Shown: positions 1 to 11,637 of the stretch, piece after piece
How positions within the stretch are numbered: position 1 is the stretch's first letter
Layout of the letters: every line of letters starts with the position of its first letter
NCBI RefSeq assembly: GCF_014199685.1
Contig: NZ_JACHNZ010000027.1
Span: 1-57,664, forward strand
Source: Sphingosinicella soli
GTDB taxonomy: Bacteria; Pseudomonadota; Alphaproteobacteria; Sphingomonadales; Sphingomonadaceae
Direction of reading: 5' to 3'
Length of the DNA: 57,664 nucleotides
Made by a program: the position numbers and the translations under genes
Notes under the pieces: model-generated
What the model was told of the DNA's origin: nothing
The model's input: only the letters and a program-made list of their open reading frames with translations
Database searches by the model: none

Positions 1-125
1 GGCCTCACCCCATATGAATATGTCTGCAAAATATGGTCCGAGCAGCCAAAACGGTTTATCAGAGAACCGCACCATCAAAACGAGGGACTAAACAGCTAGG
101 GCTGAATCCGCGTGAATCTCTGAAG

Positions 126-222
126 CCCCTCCACTTCAGGGGAGGGGTTTGGGGTGGGGCGTTGCTGCCAGACGCCGCGACTGGGGACAGGCCCCACCGG
201 CCCCTCCACTTCAGCGGAGGGG
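126..222. repeat. REP-like paired hairpin element
   Basis: Two near-identical 22-nt hairpins lie 75 bp apart in the same orientation, at 126-147 and 201-222. Each has a 7-bp stem CCCCTCC/GGAGGGG and an 8-nt loop that differs by one base (ACTTCAGG versus ACTTCAGC). Between them GGTGGGGC (153-160) can pair with GCCCCACC (191-198), giving a hairpin, central stem, hairpin layout like a bacterial interspersed mosaic element. The element lies just downstream of the P450 stop. The rest of 1-255 shows no gene that I can support. Confidence 0.6.
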
Positions 223-255
223 GAAGGCCGGGCGATCGATAAAGTCAGACCGACT

Positions 256-1488
256 CTACGATCGGGAAATGCTGACCATCTGCTTGCGGTAGCCGTTGGC
301 GAACGGCGAGGGGATCCGCATCGGCGCGTGCAGTGGCGTCACCACCATCTGCCGGTTCAGGATTTCCTCGATCAGGATGTAAAGCTGCAATTCGGCGAGC
401 CTTGCCCCGACGCAGCGATGGATGCCGAAACCGAACGCAAGGTGGCGGCGCGCGTTCGGGCGGGTCACGTCGAAGCGATCGGCGTCGGTGAATACGGCCT
501 CGTCGCGGTTCGCGCTGTTGTACCACAGCACGACCTTGTCGCCCGCGCGGATGGCCTTGCCGCCGATTTCGGTGTCTTCCGTCGCCGTGCGCCGCATGTG
601 CGACAGCGGCGTCTGCCAGCGGACGAGTTCGGAAACGGCGTTCACCACCAGCCCGCGATCCGCGTCCAGCAGCGCGCGGTTTTCCGGAAACGCCTCCAGC
701 GCCACCACGAGCCCGGTCATCGAATTGCGCGTGGTGTCGGTGCCCCCGATCACCAGCAGCATCAGATTGCCGCAGAATTCCTGAGGCCTCAGGTTGGACA
801 TCGCGTCGGAATGGATCATCCGCGAAAGCAGGTCGGGCGCCAGCCCCGCATGCCGCCGCTCTTCCCAAAGCCGCCCGAAATAATCGACCATCTGCTGCAG
901 GATGCGTTGCCGCTTGCGGCGCAGCGCCGGGCTCACGGCGGCACGGAAATCGCCTGCCCAGTTCGCCCAAGTCGCCAGCAACCGCCTGTCTTCCCAGGGA
1001 AAGTCAAACAGCGTCGCGAGCATCTGCGTGGTGAGTTCGGTCGAAACCCGGTCGACCCAGTCGAAAGGTTCGCCCACCGGCAGGCTGTCGAGCAGCGCGA
1101 TGGTCCGCGCGCGGATCGCGGCGGAATGGTCGGTCAGCGCGCTTGGGCTGAATGCGGGGGAAACCGTGCGCCGCATCGCGGTGTGTTCCGGCCGGTCCAT
1201 CGCGATGAACATCGGCAGCTGGATATCGGGATCATCGTGCAGGATCGTGATGCCGCCGTGTGTCCATGACGACGAGAACAGCTGCGGCAGCGCCTCGACA
1301 TGCGAAATATCGGCATGGCGCGTGATGGACCAGTAAGGTCCGTAAAAGCTTTCGGGACAGTAATGCACGGGATCGTCGCGCCGCAAACGCGCGAAAACCT
1401 CAGGCCAGCGGCCCTCGCCGTACAGATCATTCGCCGTAACATCGATCGCATCTGATTCAGGATGCGATGCGGCGGCCAAGCCTCTCAT
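256..1488 (-). CDS. cytochrome P450
   Basis: A 410-aa soluble bacterial class I cytochrome P450, a haem-thiolate monooxygenase expected to need a ferredoxin and ferredoxin reductase, neither of which is in the window. The haem-binding loop FGFGIHRCVGARLA is near residues 352-365 with the axial cysteine at about 359. The I-helix oxygen-activation motif GGTDTT and an ExxR-type helix (SELVRW) are present and in the right order. The length is normal for the family. It is transcribed in the same direction as ligA but is separated from it by a terminator, so it is probably its own unit. The substrate cannot be read from sequence; the closest type would be the sphingomonad CYPs that act on terpenoids, steroids or aromatic compounds. 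Confidence 0.93.
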   Translation of the reverse strand: MRGLAAASHPESDAIDVTANDLYGEGRWPEVFARLRRDDPVHYCPESFYGPYWSITRHADISHVEALPQLFSSSWTHGGITILHDDPDIQLPMFIAMDRPEHTAMRRTVSPAFSPSALTDHSAAIRARTIALLDSLPVGEPFDWVDRVSTELTTQMLATLFDFPWEDRRLLATWANWAGDFRAAVSPALRRKRQRILQQMVDYFGRLWEERRHAGLAPDLLSRMIHSDAMSNLRPQEFCGNLMLLVIGGTDTTRNSMTGLVVALEAFPENRALLDADRGLVVNAVSELVRWQTPLSHMRRTATEDTEIGGKAIRAGDKVVLWYNSANRDEAVFTDADRFDVTRPNARRHLAFGFGIHRCVGARLAELQLYILIEEILNRQMVVTPLHAPMRIPSPFANGYRKQMVSISRS

Positions 1489-1551
1489 GTCAACAGACCC
1501 CCGGTTCTGCCGCTACCCCAGCAGGTTACGGACTGTTCTTACCATGTCCAT

Positions 1552-1574
1552 AAAAAAACGTCATCTATGTGACG
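1552..1574 (-). terminator. rho-independent terminator after ligA
   Basis: On the minus strand a short hairpin, stem CGTCA/TGACG with a 6-nt loop, is followed directly by seven T. It lies 33 bp beyond the ligA stop and before the P450 start, so it probably ends the bamD-recN-ligA unit. The stem is only 5 bp, so strength is uncertain. Confidence 0.55.
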
Positions 1575-1606
1575 GTGGATGCTGTGCGCGCACGTGCCGC
1601 AGTGTG

Positions 1607-5364
<3,758 letters not shown>

Positions 5365-5374
5365 GCCAGACGCC

Positions 5375-6160
5375 TCAGCCCGTGGTGTTGCGTTCGACGA
5401 GCGCGAAGCTGCGCTCGTACCACTTCGATCCGGGATAGTTGTACCCGAGCGCCGCTGCCGTCTTGCGGGCCTCTTCACGCAGGCCGAGCGCGAGATACAC
5501 CTCCACGAGCCGGTGCATCGCCTCGGGCGTGTGACTCGTGATGTCGTACGTGTCGACCACGTTGCGGAAGCGCGAGGCTGCGGCGATGAACTGGCGGCGC
5601 TGCTGGTAAAAGCGGCCGATTTCCATTTCCTTGCCCGCAAGGTGATCGCGTGCGAGGTCGATCTTCATCCGCGCGTCCGCCGCATAGGGTGATTCGGGGA
5701 AGCGGCGCGTGACTTCGGTCAGCGCGGAGAGCGCCTGATCAGTGATTTTCTGGTCGCGCTGCACGTTGGCGATCTGCTCGTAATAGCTGATCGCGATCAG
5801 ATAATAGGCGTAGGCGGCATCCTTGTTGCCCGGGTGCAGCGACAGGAAGCGCTGCGAAGACAGGATCGCCTGCTGGTAGTCGCGCGCCAGATAATAGGAA
5901 AAACCGCTCATCAACTGAGCGCGGCGCGCCCAGGTCGAATAAGGATGCTGGCGCTCGACCTCGTCGAAGATCAGCGCCGCCTGCTTGTACCGCCCCTTGT
6001 CGAGCGTATCCTTGCCGAAGTTGTAGAGCGTCTCGACATCGCGCGCGATATAGCTGCGGTCGGAGACGTTCGGGCCCTTTCTCCCGGCACAGGCGGCAAG
6101 CGCCAGGCTCGCGGCGACGAGAAGCAGAAGGGTACGTCCGGTACGGGGCGAAGCTGTCAT
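5375..6160 (-). CDS. bamD: outer membrane assembly lipoprotein BamD
   Basis: A 261-aa TPR-containing lipoprotein of the BAM complex, which inserts beta-barrel proteins into the outer membrane. A lipoprotein signal with lipobox LAAC puts the lipidated cysteine at about residue 24. TPR helices follow (DKGRYKQAALIFDEVERQHP, ARDYQQAILSSQRFL, ESPYAADARMKID). The ATG at 6158-6160 was chosen because AAGGAG lies 6 nt upstream; a longer frame exists but has no such site and no reason to precede the signal peptide. First gene of bamD-recN-ligA, a common alphaproteobacterial order. It is divergent from the glycosyltransferase, with 86 bp between. Confidence 0.96.
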   Translation of the reverse strand: MTASPRTGRTLLLLVAASLALAACAGRKGPNVSDRSYIARDVETLYNFGKDTLDKGRYKQAALIFDEVERQHPYSTWARRAQLMSGFSYYLARDYQQAILSSQRFLSLHPGNKDAAYAYYLIAISYYEQIANVQRDQKITDQALSALTEVTRRFPESPYAADARMKIDLARDHLAGKEMEIGRFYQQRRQFIAAASRFRNVVDTYDITSHTPEAMHRLVEVYLALGLREEARKTAAALGYNYPGSKWYERSFALVERNTTG

Positions 6161-6246
6161 GCGGCACTCCTTAACCGGTCGCGAACGGTGCGCCAAGCGC
6201 TGATGGGTTGGCATGCGCAGGATACTGACGCTATCAGCATGTCGCT

Positions 6247-7422
6247 GTGCTGAACGTCCTGACTTTCTCTTCGCTGTACCCCAACGCCGTGCAGACGAAT
6301 TTCGGCGGTTTCGTCGAGCGCCAGACCGTGCGGCTGGCCGCGCGCGGCGATGTCGATCTCAAGGTTCTGGCGCCCGTCGGCATGTTCCTGCCGATCGGTC
6401 CCTATGCGGCGCTGACCCGCGTTCCGGCCCGGGGCGAACAGGGCGGCGTAGAGGTGTTCTGGCCGCGTTTCCCGCTGCTCCCCGCGATCGGATGGCGCTT
6501 CAACCCCGCGCTCGCCTACCGCGCGGCGCGCCGCGTTCTGCACACTCTCATCGCAGACGGGTTCCGGCCCGATGTGATCGACTGCGAATTTTTCTGGCCC
6601 GACGGCCCCGCCGCCGTGCGGCTGGGCCGTGCCTTCGGGATCCCGGTGTCGATCAAGGCGCGCGGGTCGGATATCCGCCTCTGGGGCGCGAAGCCTGCCG
6701 CCCGGCGGATGATGGTGGAGGCCGCGCGCGCTGCCGACGGCCTGCTCGCGGTTTCCGAATCGCTGAAGGCCGACATGGCCGCGATGGGGATTCCGCCCGA
6801 AAAGATTCGCGTCCACCGCACGGGCATCGAGCTTGATCGTTTCCGCCCCGTCGAGCGCACGCCCGCGAAGGCCGCGCTCGGCGTTTCAGGGCCGCTGCTG
6901 CTCGCCGTCGGCAATCTTGTCGCGCTCAAGCGTTTCGATCTCGTCATCGGCGCGGCGGAAGCCTTGCCCGAAACCACGCTGCTCATTGCCGGAGAGGGCC
7001 GCGAGCGGCGGAAGCTCGAAGCGATGATCGCCGAGCGCGGCCTTTCGCAGCGGGTGAAGCTGCTCGGCGGCGTGCATCATACCGACATGCCCGCTCTGAT
7101 GGCTGCGGCGGACGTTTTCGTCCACGCCGCGTCGAGCGAAGGCCTCGCGAACGTCTGGGTCGAAGCGCTGGCGAGCGGCACCCCCGTCGTCACCGCGAAC
7201 GTCGGCGCCGCCGCCGAGGTTATCGACCGCCCCGAGGCCGGAACGCTGATCGAAGATGCGCGCGCCCCCGTGTTCGCCGAGGCGATCCGCGCGCTGCTCG
7301 CAGCGCCGCCCGCGCCGGACGCCGTGCGCGCGTCGGCGCTGCGCTTCGACTGGCAGACCAATACCGATACGCTCCACGCGCACCTGCTCGGCCTCGTGTC
7401 AGGCGCCGAGTCCAAGAAGTAG
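6247..7422 (+). CDS. GT4-family glycosyltransferase
   Basis: A 391-aa GT-B fold glycosyltransferase of family 4. The N-terminal domain starts with the usual LNVLTFSSLYP strand and a flexible loop (NFGGFVERQ). The C-terminal Rossmann domain has the nucleotide-sugar binding features: GNLVALKRFD, AGEGRERRKLE and the E-x7-E region SSEGLANVWVEALASG. The start codon is GTG. No transmembrane segment is evident, so it would act on the cytoplasmic side of the inner membrane on a sugar-nucleotide donor. It is alone, with no polysaccharide genes nearby, so the acceptor is unknown. Its 3' end overlaps the oppositely oriented Mth938 gene by 24 bp. Confidence 0.9.
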   Translation: MLNVLTFSSLYPNAVQTNFGGFVERQTVRLAARGDVDLKVLAPVGMFLPIGPYAALTRVPARGEQGGVEVFWPRFPLLPAIGWRFNPALAYRAARRVLHTLIADGFRPDVIDCEFFWPDGPAAVRLGRAFGIPVSIKARGSDIRLWGAKPAARRMMVEAARAADGLLAVSESLKADMAAMGIPPEKIRVHRTGIELDRFRPVERTPAKAALGVSGPLLLAVGNLVALKRFDLVIGAAEALPETTLLIAGEGRERRKLEAMIAERGLSQRVKLLGGVHHTDMPALMAAADVFVHAASSEGLANVWVEALASGTPVVTANVGAAAEVIDRPEAGTLIEDARAPVFAEAIRALLAAPPAPDAVRASALRFDWQTNTDTLHAHLLGLVSGAESKK

Positions 7423-7770
7423 CGCGCCCACAAGGCGGCCTTCGCCTGCAAGCACGTTATAGGTCCGCGCGGCATGCTGCGAGGTCATCACGTCAACCCC
7501 CGCCCCCTTCGCGGCGAGCGCATCGAGCAGCACCTGATCGGGCCAGCGCAGAGCTGCGCCCGTGCCCACGAGCAGAATCTCCCGCGCCGGATCGAGTGCG
7601 AGCAGCGGCCCGAAAGCATCGAGGTCGAGCGTATCGCCCGCGTCCTGAACGCCGCCCGGCCAGATCAGAATGCTTGCGGCGCGCGCTTCCCCGGCGACGA
7701 CAAACCTGCCGCCCCGGATCGCGTCTATGCGGTGGACGCCGCGCGGTCCGGTCTGCAGTTCCAGCGCCAC
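7399..7770 (-). CDS. Mth938/NDUFAF3-like domain protein (DUF498)
   Basis: A 123-aa single-domain protein of the Mth938/NDUFAF3 fold. Typical features are VAGEARAASILIWPGGV in the first third and the core LLLVGTGAALRWP followed by a predicted helix and GVDVMTSQHAARTYNVLAGEGR. Bacterial members have no firm function; the mitochondrial relative NDUFAF3 assists complex I assembly. It follows secF by 18 bp in the same direction, a conserved position in alphaproteobacteria. A TAG stop lies 3 bp upstream of the GTG at 7768-7770, so that GTG is essentially the only start. It overlaps the 3' end of the convergent glycosyltransferase. Confidence 0.85.
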   Translation of the reverse strand: MALELQTGPRGVHRIDAIRGGRFVVAGEARAASILIWPGGVQDAGDTLDLDAFGPLLALDPAREILLVGTGAALRWPDQVLLDALAAKGAGVDVMTSQHAARTYNVLAGEGRLVGALLLGLGA

Positions 7771-7788
7771 CGGCTAATGGTCCGCCGC

Positions 7789-8754
7789 TCAGCCGTTGCC
7801 TGTGCGTTCGGCGCCCGCTGCGGCGTTGGCGACTTCCGGTGCCACGAATGTATTGGGGCTGACCCCCATCCAAAGCAGCAATGGCCCGGCGATGTAGATC
7901 GACGAGAACGTCCCGATGAAGATGCCGAGCAACATCGCCACGCTGAACCCGAACAGCACGTCGCCGCCCCAGATTACCAGCGCGCCGAGCGCCAGAATCA
8001 TCGTCACGGAGGTCATCGTCGTGCGGGCCAGCATTTCGTTGATCGACAGGTCGAGCAGAGGAACAATGTCCATCTTGCGGTATTTCCGCAGATTTTCGCG
8101 AATCCGGTCATAGTTCACAATCGTGTCGTTCAGCGAATACCCGATGATCGTCAGAATGGCTGCGACGGTGTTCAGGTTGAACTCGAGCTGCGTCCAGGCG
8201 AAAAAGCCGATCGTCAGGAACACGTCGTGGATAAGCGAGACCAGCCCCCCCACGCCGAACTGCCATTCGAACCGGAACCAGATATAGGCCGCGACGGCGA
8301 GCATCGCGAGACCTGCGGCCAGCGTGCCGTCGCGCACGAGTTCGCCGGAAACCTTGCCCGAAACCGTTTCCACGCGGCGGAAGTTCGCATCCGGGTAATC
8401 GCCTGAAATCGACTGCTGCACGCTGGTCACGACCCGCTGCACGGCCTCATCGTCCTCGCCCTCGGGCAGCGGCAGACGGATCGAAACGATCTCGGGGGCG
8501 CCGAACTCCTGAATGCTGCCCTCCCCGATGCCGAGGCTGTTCACCTTCCCGCGCAGATCATCGAGATCGGCGGGCTGCTCGAAGCCCACCTCGATCATCA
8601 GCCCCCCGGCGAAATCGACGCCGAAATTGAGGCCTTTGGCGAAGAACACCCCCACCGAGGCGACCAGCAGCGCGGCGGAGATGCCGACCGCCCAGAACCG
8701 CCATTTCATGAACGGCAGGTTCGTATTGTCCGGAATCATCTTGAACAGGCGCAT
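7789..8754 (-). CDS. secF: protein translocase subunit SecF
   Basis: A 321-aa inner-membrane SecF. It works with SecD and YajC to use the proton-motive force for late steps of protein export through SecYEG. Visible features are the first membrane segment with FGVDFAGGLMIEVGF, a small periplasmic domain, and the C-terminal membrane helices with IIGYSLNDTIVNYDRIREN, the SecF signature. ATG at 8752-8754 has GGAG 6 nt upstream; the frame extends further upstream into secD but that part is not SecF-like. It lies 11 bp after secD. Confidence 0.97.
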   Translation of the reverse strand: MRLFKMIPDNTNLPFMKWRFWAVGISAALLVASVGVFFAKGLNFGVDFAGGLMIEVGFEQPADLDDLRGKVNSLGIGEGSIQEFGAPEIVSIRLPLPEGEDDEAVQRVVTSVQQSISGDYPDANFRRVETVSGKVSGELVRDGTLAAGLAMLAVAAYIWFRFEWQFGVGGLVSLIHDVFLTIGFFAWTQLEFNLNTVAAILTIIGYSLNDTIVNYDRIRENLRKYRKMDIVPLLDLSINEMLARTTMTSVTMILALGALVIWGGDVLFGFSVAMLLGIFIGTFSSIYIAGPLLLWMGVSPNTFVAPEVANAAAGAERTGNG

Positions 8755-8765
8755 GAGAGACTCCG

Positions 8766-10358
8766 TCAGATCGTGATCGAGGCAGGCCGGGCGCGGCGCA
8801 GCCACAGCACGACCATCAGGCGCGTGACCGTCACCGCCGTGAACACCGACGTTATGATGCCGATCGTGAGAACCACCGCGAAGCCCTTGATCGGGCCGGA
8901 ACCGAGCCACATCATGATGACCGCCGCGATCACGTTGGTGATGTTGGCGTCCCAGATCGTGCCGCTCGCCATCTTGTAGCCGTTCTCGATCGCCTGGCGG
9001 ACACGCACGCCCTTTCGAAGCTCCTCGCGGATACGTTCGTTGATGAGCACGTTCGCGTCGACCGTCGCGCCGATCGTCAGCACGAAGCCGGCGATGCCCG
9101 GCAGCGTCAGCGTCGCGCCCATAAGCGACATCACGGCGATGATGAGGAACACGTTCAGCACCAGCGCGATATTCGCGTAGAAGCCGAAACGGCCGTAGGT
9201 GATGAGCATGAAGCCGACCACCGCGGCAACCGCGATGATGGATGCGATGGTTCCCGAGCGGATCGAATCAGCGCCGAGATCCGGCCCGACCGTACGCTCC
9301 TCGACCACCTTCAGTTCCACCGGCAGCTTGCCCGATCTCAGCAGGATCGCGAGTTCATTTGAACTTTCCGCGTTGAAACTGCCGGAAATGACGCCCGAAC
9401 CGCCGAGGATCGGCTCGTTGATGTTCGGCGCGCTGATGACCCGGTTGTCGAGCACGATCGCGAAGGGTTTGCCGACATTTTCCTGCGTGACGCGCGCAAA
9501 ACGGCGCGAGCCGGTGCTGTCGAAGCGGAAGCTGACCACCCATTGGCCCTGCTGCAGCGTCTGCTGCGCGTCGATCAGCTGGTCGCCGGTTATGATCGCG
9601 CGGCGCTTCACCGCGATCGGCTGGCCCGTGTCCGACATCGGAAGTATCTGGCTGCCTGCGGGCGCGCGGCCCGCCGCGATGTCCGAGGGGTCGGCATCGA
9701 AATCGACGAGCTTGAACTCCAGCTGCGCGGTCTTGCCGAGCAGTTCCTTCAGCGCCGAAGGATCCTGAAGGCCCGGCACCTGCACCACGATTCGCTCGGC
9801 GCCCTGCCGGATGATCGTGGGTTCGCGCGTGCCGAGTTCGTCGATGCGGCGGCGAATCACCTCGACGGCCTGCGTCATCGCGCTGTTCATCGCCTGCACG
9901 CGCCCGGCCGAAGTTTGCGTCAGCACGATCCGGTTGCCGTCCGCCACCTCGACATTGAAACTGCGCTGCCCGGTCACCCCGATCGGCAGCGAAAGATTGC
10001 GCAGCAAATCGACCGCGCGGTCTACTTCATCAACATTGCGGACAAGAAAACTGACCCGCCCGCCCCGATTGCTGACATCGCCGACCGTGATCGCGCCGCC
10101 TTCGGCACGCCGCAGTTCGGAAAGCGCGTCATCCTCCATCTTGTCGAGATTGGCGCGCGCCAGCGTGTCGGCGTTCGCCTCCAGCAGGATGTGACTCCCG
10201 CCGCGAAGATCAAGGCCCAGGTTCATCCGGGCGGAGGGCGCCCAGTCGGGCCAGGCATCCACCTGCTTTTCGGAAAAGAAATTCGGCAACGAGAAGATCA
10301 CGCCCGCAACGAGCACGGCGATGATCGACCAGATCTTCACCTTGGAAAATTCAAGCAT
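8766..10358 (-). CDS. secD: protein translocase subunit SecD
   Basis: A 530-aa SecD. It starts with a membrane segment (KIWSIIAVLVAGVIFSLPNFF), followed by the D1 motif GLDLRGGSHILLE, a large periplasmic P1 domain, and a C-terminal five-helix membrane block with TLPGIAGFVLTIGATVDANV, where the conserved aspartate takes part in proton coupling. Length is within the short-SecD range of alphaproteobacteria. Second gene of yajC-secD-secF-Mth938, 16 bp after yajC. Confidence 0.98.
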   Translation of the reverse strand: MLEFSKVKIWSIIAVLVAGVIFSLPNFFSEKQVDAWPDWAPSARMNLGLDLRGGSHILLEANADTLARANLDKMEDDALSELRRAEGGAITVGDVSNRGGRVSFLVRNVDEVDRAVDLLRNLSLPIGVTGQRSFNVEVADGNRIVLTQTSAGRVQAMNSAMTQAVEVIRRRIDELGTREPTIIRQGAERIVVQVPGLQDPSALKELLGKTAQLEFKLVDFDADPSDIAAGRAPAGSQILPMSDTGQPIAVKRRAIITGDQLIDAQQTLQQGQWVVSFRFDSTGSRRFARVTQENVGKPFAIVLDNRVISAPNINEPILGGSGVISGSFNAESSNELAILLRSGKLPVELKVVEERTVGPDLGADSIRSGTIASIIAVAAVVGFMLITYGRFGFYANIALVLNVFLIIAVMSLMGATLTLPGIAGFVLTIGATVDANVLINERIREELRKGVRVRQAIENGYKMASGTIWDANITNVIAAVIMMWLGSGPIKGFAVVLTIGIITSVFTAVTVTRLMVVLWLRRARPASITI

Positions 10359-10374
10359 GGCGCGGTTTCAACCT

Positions 10375-10722
10375 TCAGGCGGCCGTGTCGTTGGCAGGCT
10401 TGCCGGCTCCGACGGTGCGCACCTCCGACAGCGTCGATTTGACCACCCGCACCTTCGTGGAGGGTGCAAGCTCGACCTCGACCTCATCGTCGGTCACTTT
10501 CGCGACCTTGCCGATCAGGCCGCCCGCGGTCACGACCGTGTCGCCCTTCTTGACGTTCGCGACCATTTCGCGGTGCTGCTTGAGCCTGCGCTGTTGCGGA
10601 CGGATGAGCAGGAAGTAGAAGATCGGGATGATGAGCAGGAACGGCATGATGGCGTTAAGGAAAGCAGCACTGCCTCCCGGCGCCGCTCCCGCGGCTTGCG
10701 CATAGGCTGGAGAAATGAGCAT
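10375..10722 (-). CDS. yajC: preprotein translocase subunit YajC
   Basis: A 115-aa YajC: a single N-terminal membrane helix (MPFLLIIPIFYFLLIRPQQRR) and a small cytoplasmic domain with KKGDTVVTAGGLIGKV and a basic beta-rich tail. It is the accessory subunit of SecDF. The start at 10720-10722 gives the typical N terminus MLISPAYAQ and has an AGGG-type ribosome site upstream. First gene of the sec operon, divergent from the DUF815 gene, with 72 bp between the two start codons that must hold both promoters. Confidence 0.96.
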   Translation of the reverse strand: MLISPAYAQAAGAAPGGSAAFLNAIMPFLLIIPIFYFLLIRPQQRRLKQHREMVANVKKGDTVVTAGGLIGKVAKVTDDEVEVELAPSTKVRVVKSTLSEVRTVGAGKPANDTAA

Positions 10723-10794
10723 TGAGACCCTTGCTTTCAAAAGCGTGTGGCTGCGATTTGGCGCGCGACTATACAAATGCAACAGCGAGACGCA

Positions 10795-11637
10795 ATGAAA
10801 ACGCCTGAATCTCCTGAAATCAACCTTCTGGCACGTATCGCCGATGCGATGGAACGGCTCGCACCGGCCGCGACACCGCTCACCGCTGCCTCGGACGCGC
10901 CGGCCTTCGCGTGGGACCACGGCGCGCTGAGGCCGGTCTCCGCGCTCCGCGCGCAGCCGCTGGACCGTTATGTCGGCATAGACGCGCAGCGCGACGCGCT
11001 GCTCCGTAACACCGAGCGACTGGCCAGGCGTCTGCCCGCGCACGATATCCTGCTCTGGGGCTCGCGCGGCATGGGCAAGAGCAGCCTCGTGAAATCGGCC
11101 GTCGCGCATCTGCAGGCGGCGGGCGAATCGATCGCCCTCGTCGAGATCGAGCGCGACGATATCGCGGACGTGTCGCTGCTGCTCCGCCGACTTTCAGGGC
11201 TGGACCGCGCTTTTGTGCTGTTCTGCGACGATCTCAGCTTCGATACCGACGAGCGTCAGTACCGGCGTCTGCGCTCGGTTCTGGAAGGCGGCATCGAGGC
11301 GCGGCCCGACAATTGCCGCTTCTACGTCACCTCCAACCGCCGCCACATCGTGCCGCGCGAGATGCGCGAGAACGAGCTGGCGAACAGCATAAATGCCCGC
11401 GATGTGCTTGATGACCGCCTCGCCCTCGCGGACCGTTTCGGCCTCTCGCTGGGCTTCCATGCCTGCGACCAGACCACTTATCTCGCGATGGTCGAGGCCT
11501 ATGGCCGCGCATACGGCCTCAGCATCGATTCGCACGCCGCCGTCACCTGGGCGACCGGACGCGGCAGCCGATCGGGCCGTGTCGCGTGGCAGTATGTGCA
11601 GGAGGTCGCCGGTGCTGCCGGCGTTCGCCTGTCCTGA
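10795..11637 (+). CDS. DUF815-family P-loop ATPase
   Basis: An AAA-like ATPase of about 280 aa from the DUF815 family. Walker A GSRGMGKSS is at about residues 89-97 and Walker B-like FVLFCDDLSF follows; the tail contains VTSNRRHIVPREM and a DRFGLSLGF segment typical of the family. The biochemical role is not known; it is cytosolic by sequence. ATG at 10795 gives the usual N terminus (LLARIADAMERLAP). In-frame starts at 10777 and 10747 are possible and none has a strong ribosome site. Its end overlaps the likely start of the SLC13-type gene by 52 bp. Confidence 0.87.
   Translation: MKTPESPEINLLARIADAMERLAPAATPLTAASDAPAFAWDHGALRPVSALRAQPLDRYVGIDAQRDALLRNTERLARRLPAHDILLWGSRGMGKSSLVKSAVAHLQAAGESIALVEIERDDIADVSLLLRRLSGLDRAFVLFCDDLSFDTDERQYRRLRSVLEGGIEARPDNCRFYVTSNRRHIVPREMRENELANSINARDVLDDRLALADRFGLSLGFHACDQTTYLAMVEAYGRAYGLSIDSHAAVTWATGRGSRSGRVAWQYVQEVAGAAGVRLS

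Noticed and set aside
154-1269. A 371-codon plus-strand frame opposite the P450 gene
   Set aside because: Low-complexity His/Arg/Pro composition and no motif; the minus strand has a clear P450.
5365-5640. N-terminal extension of recN into bamD
   Set aside because: The residues are Arg/Ser-rich and unlike RecN. The GTG at 5364 has a ribosome site and correct spacing after bamD.
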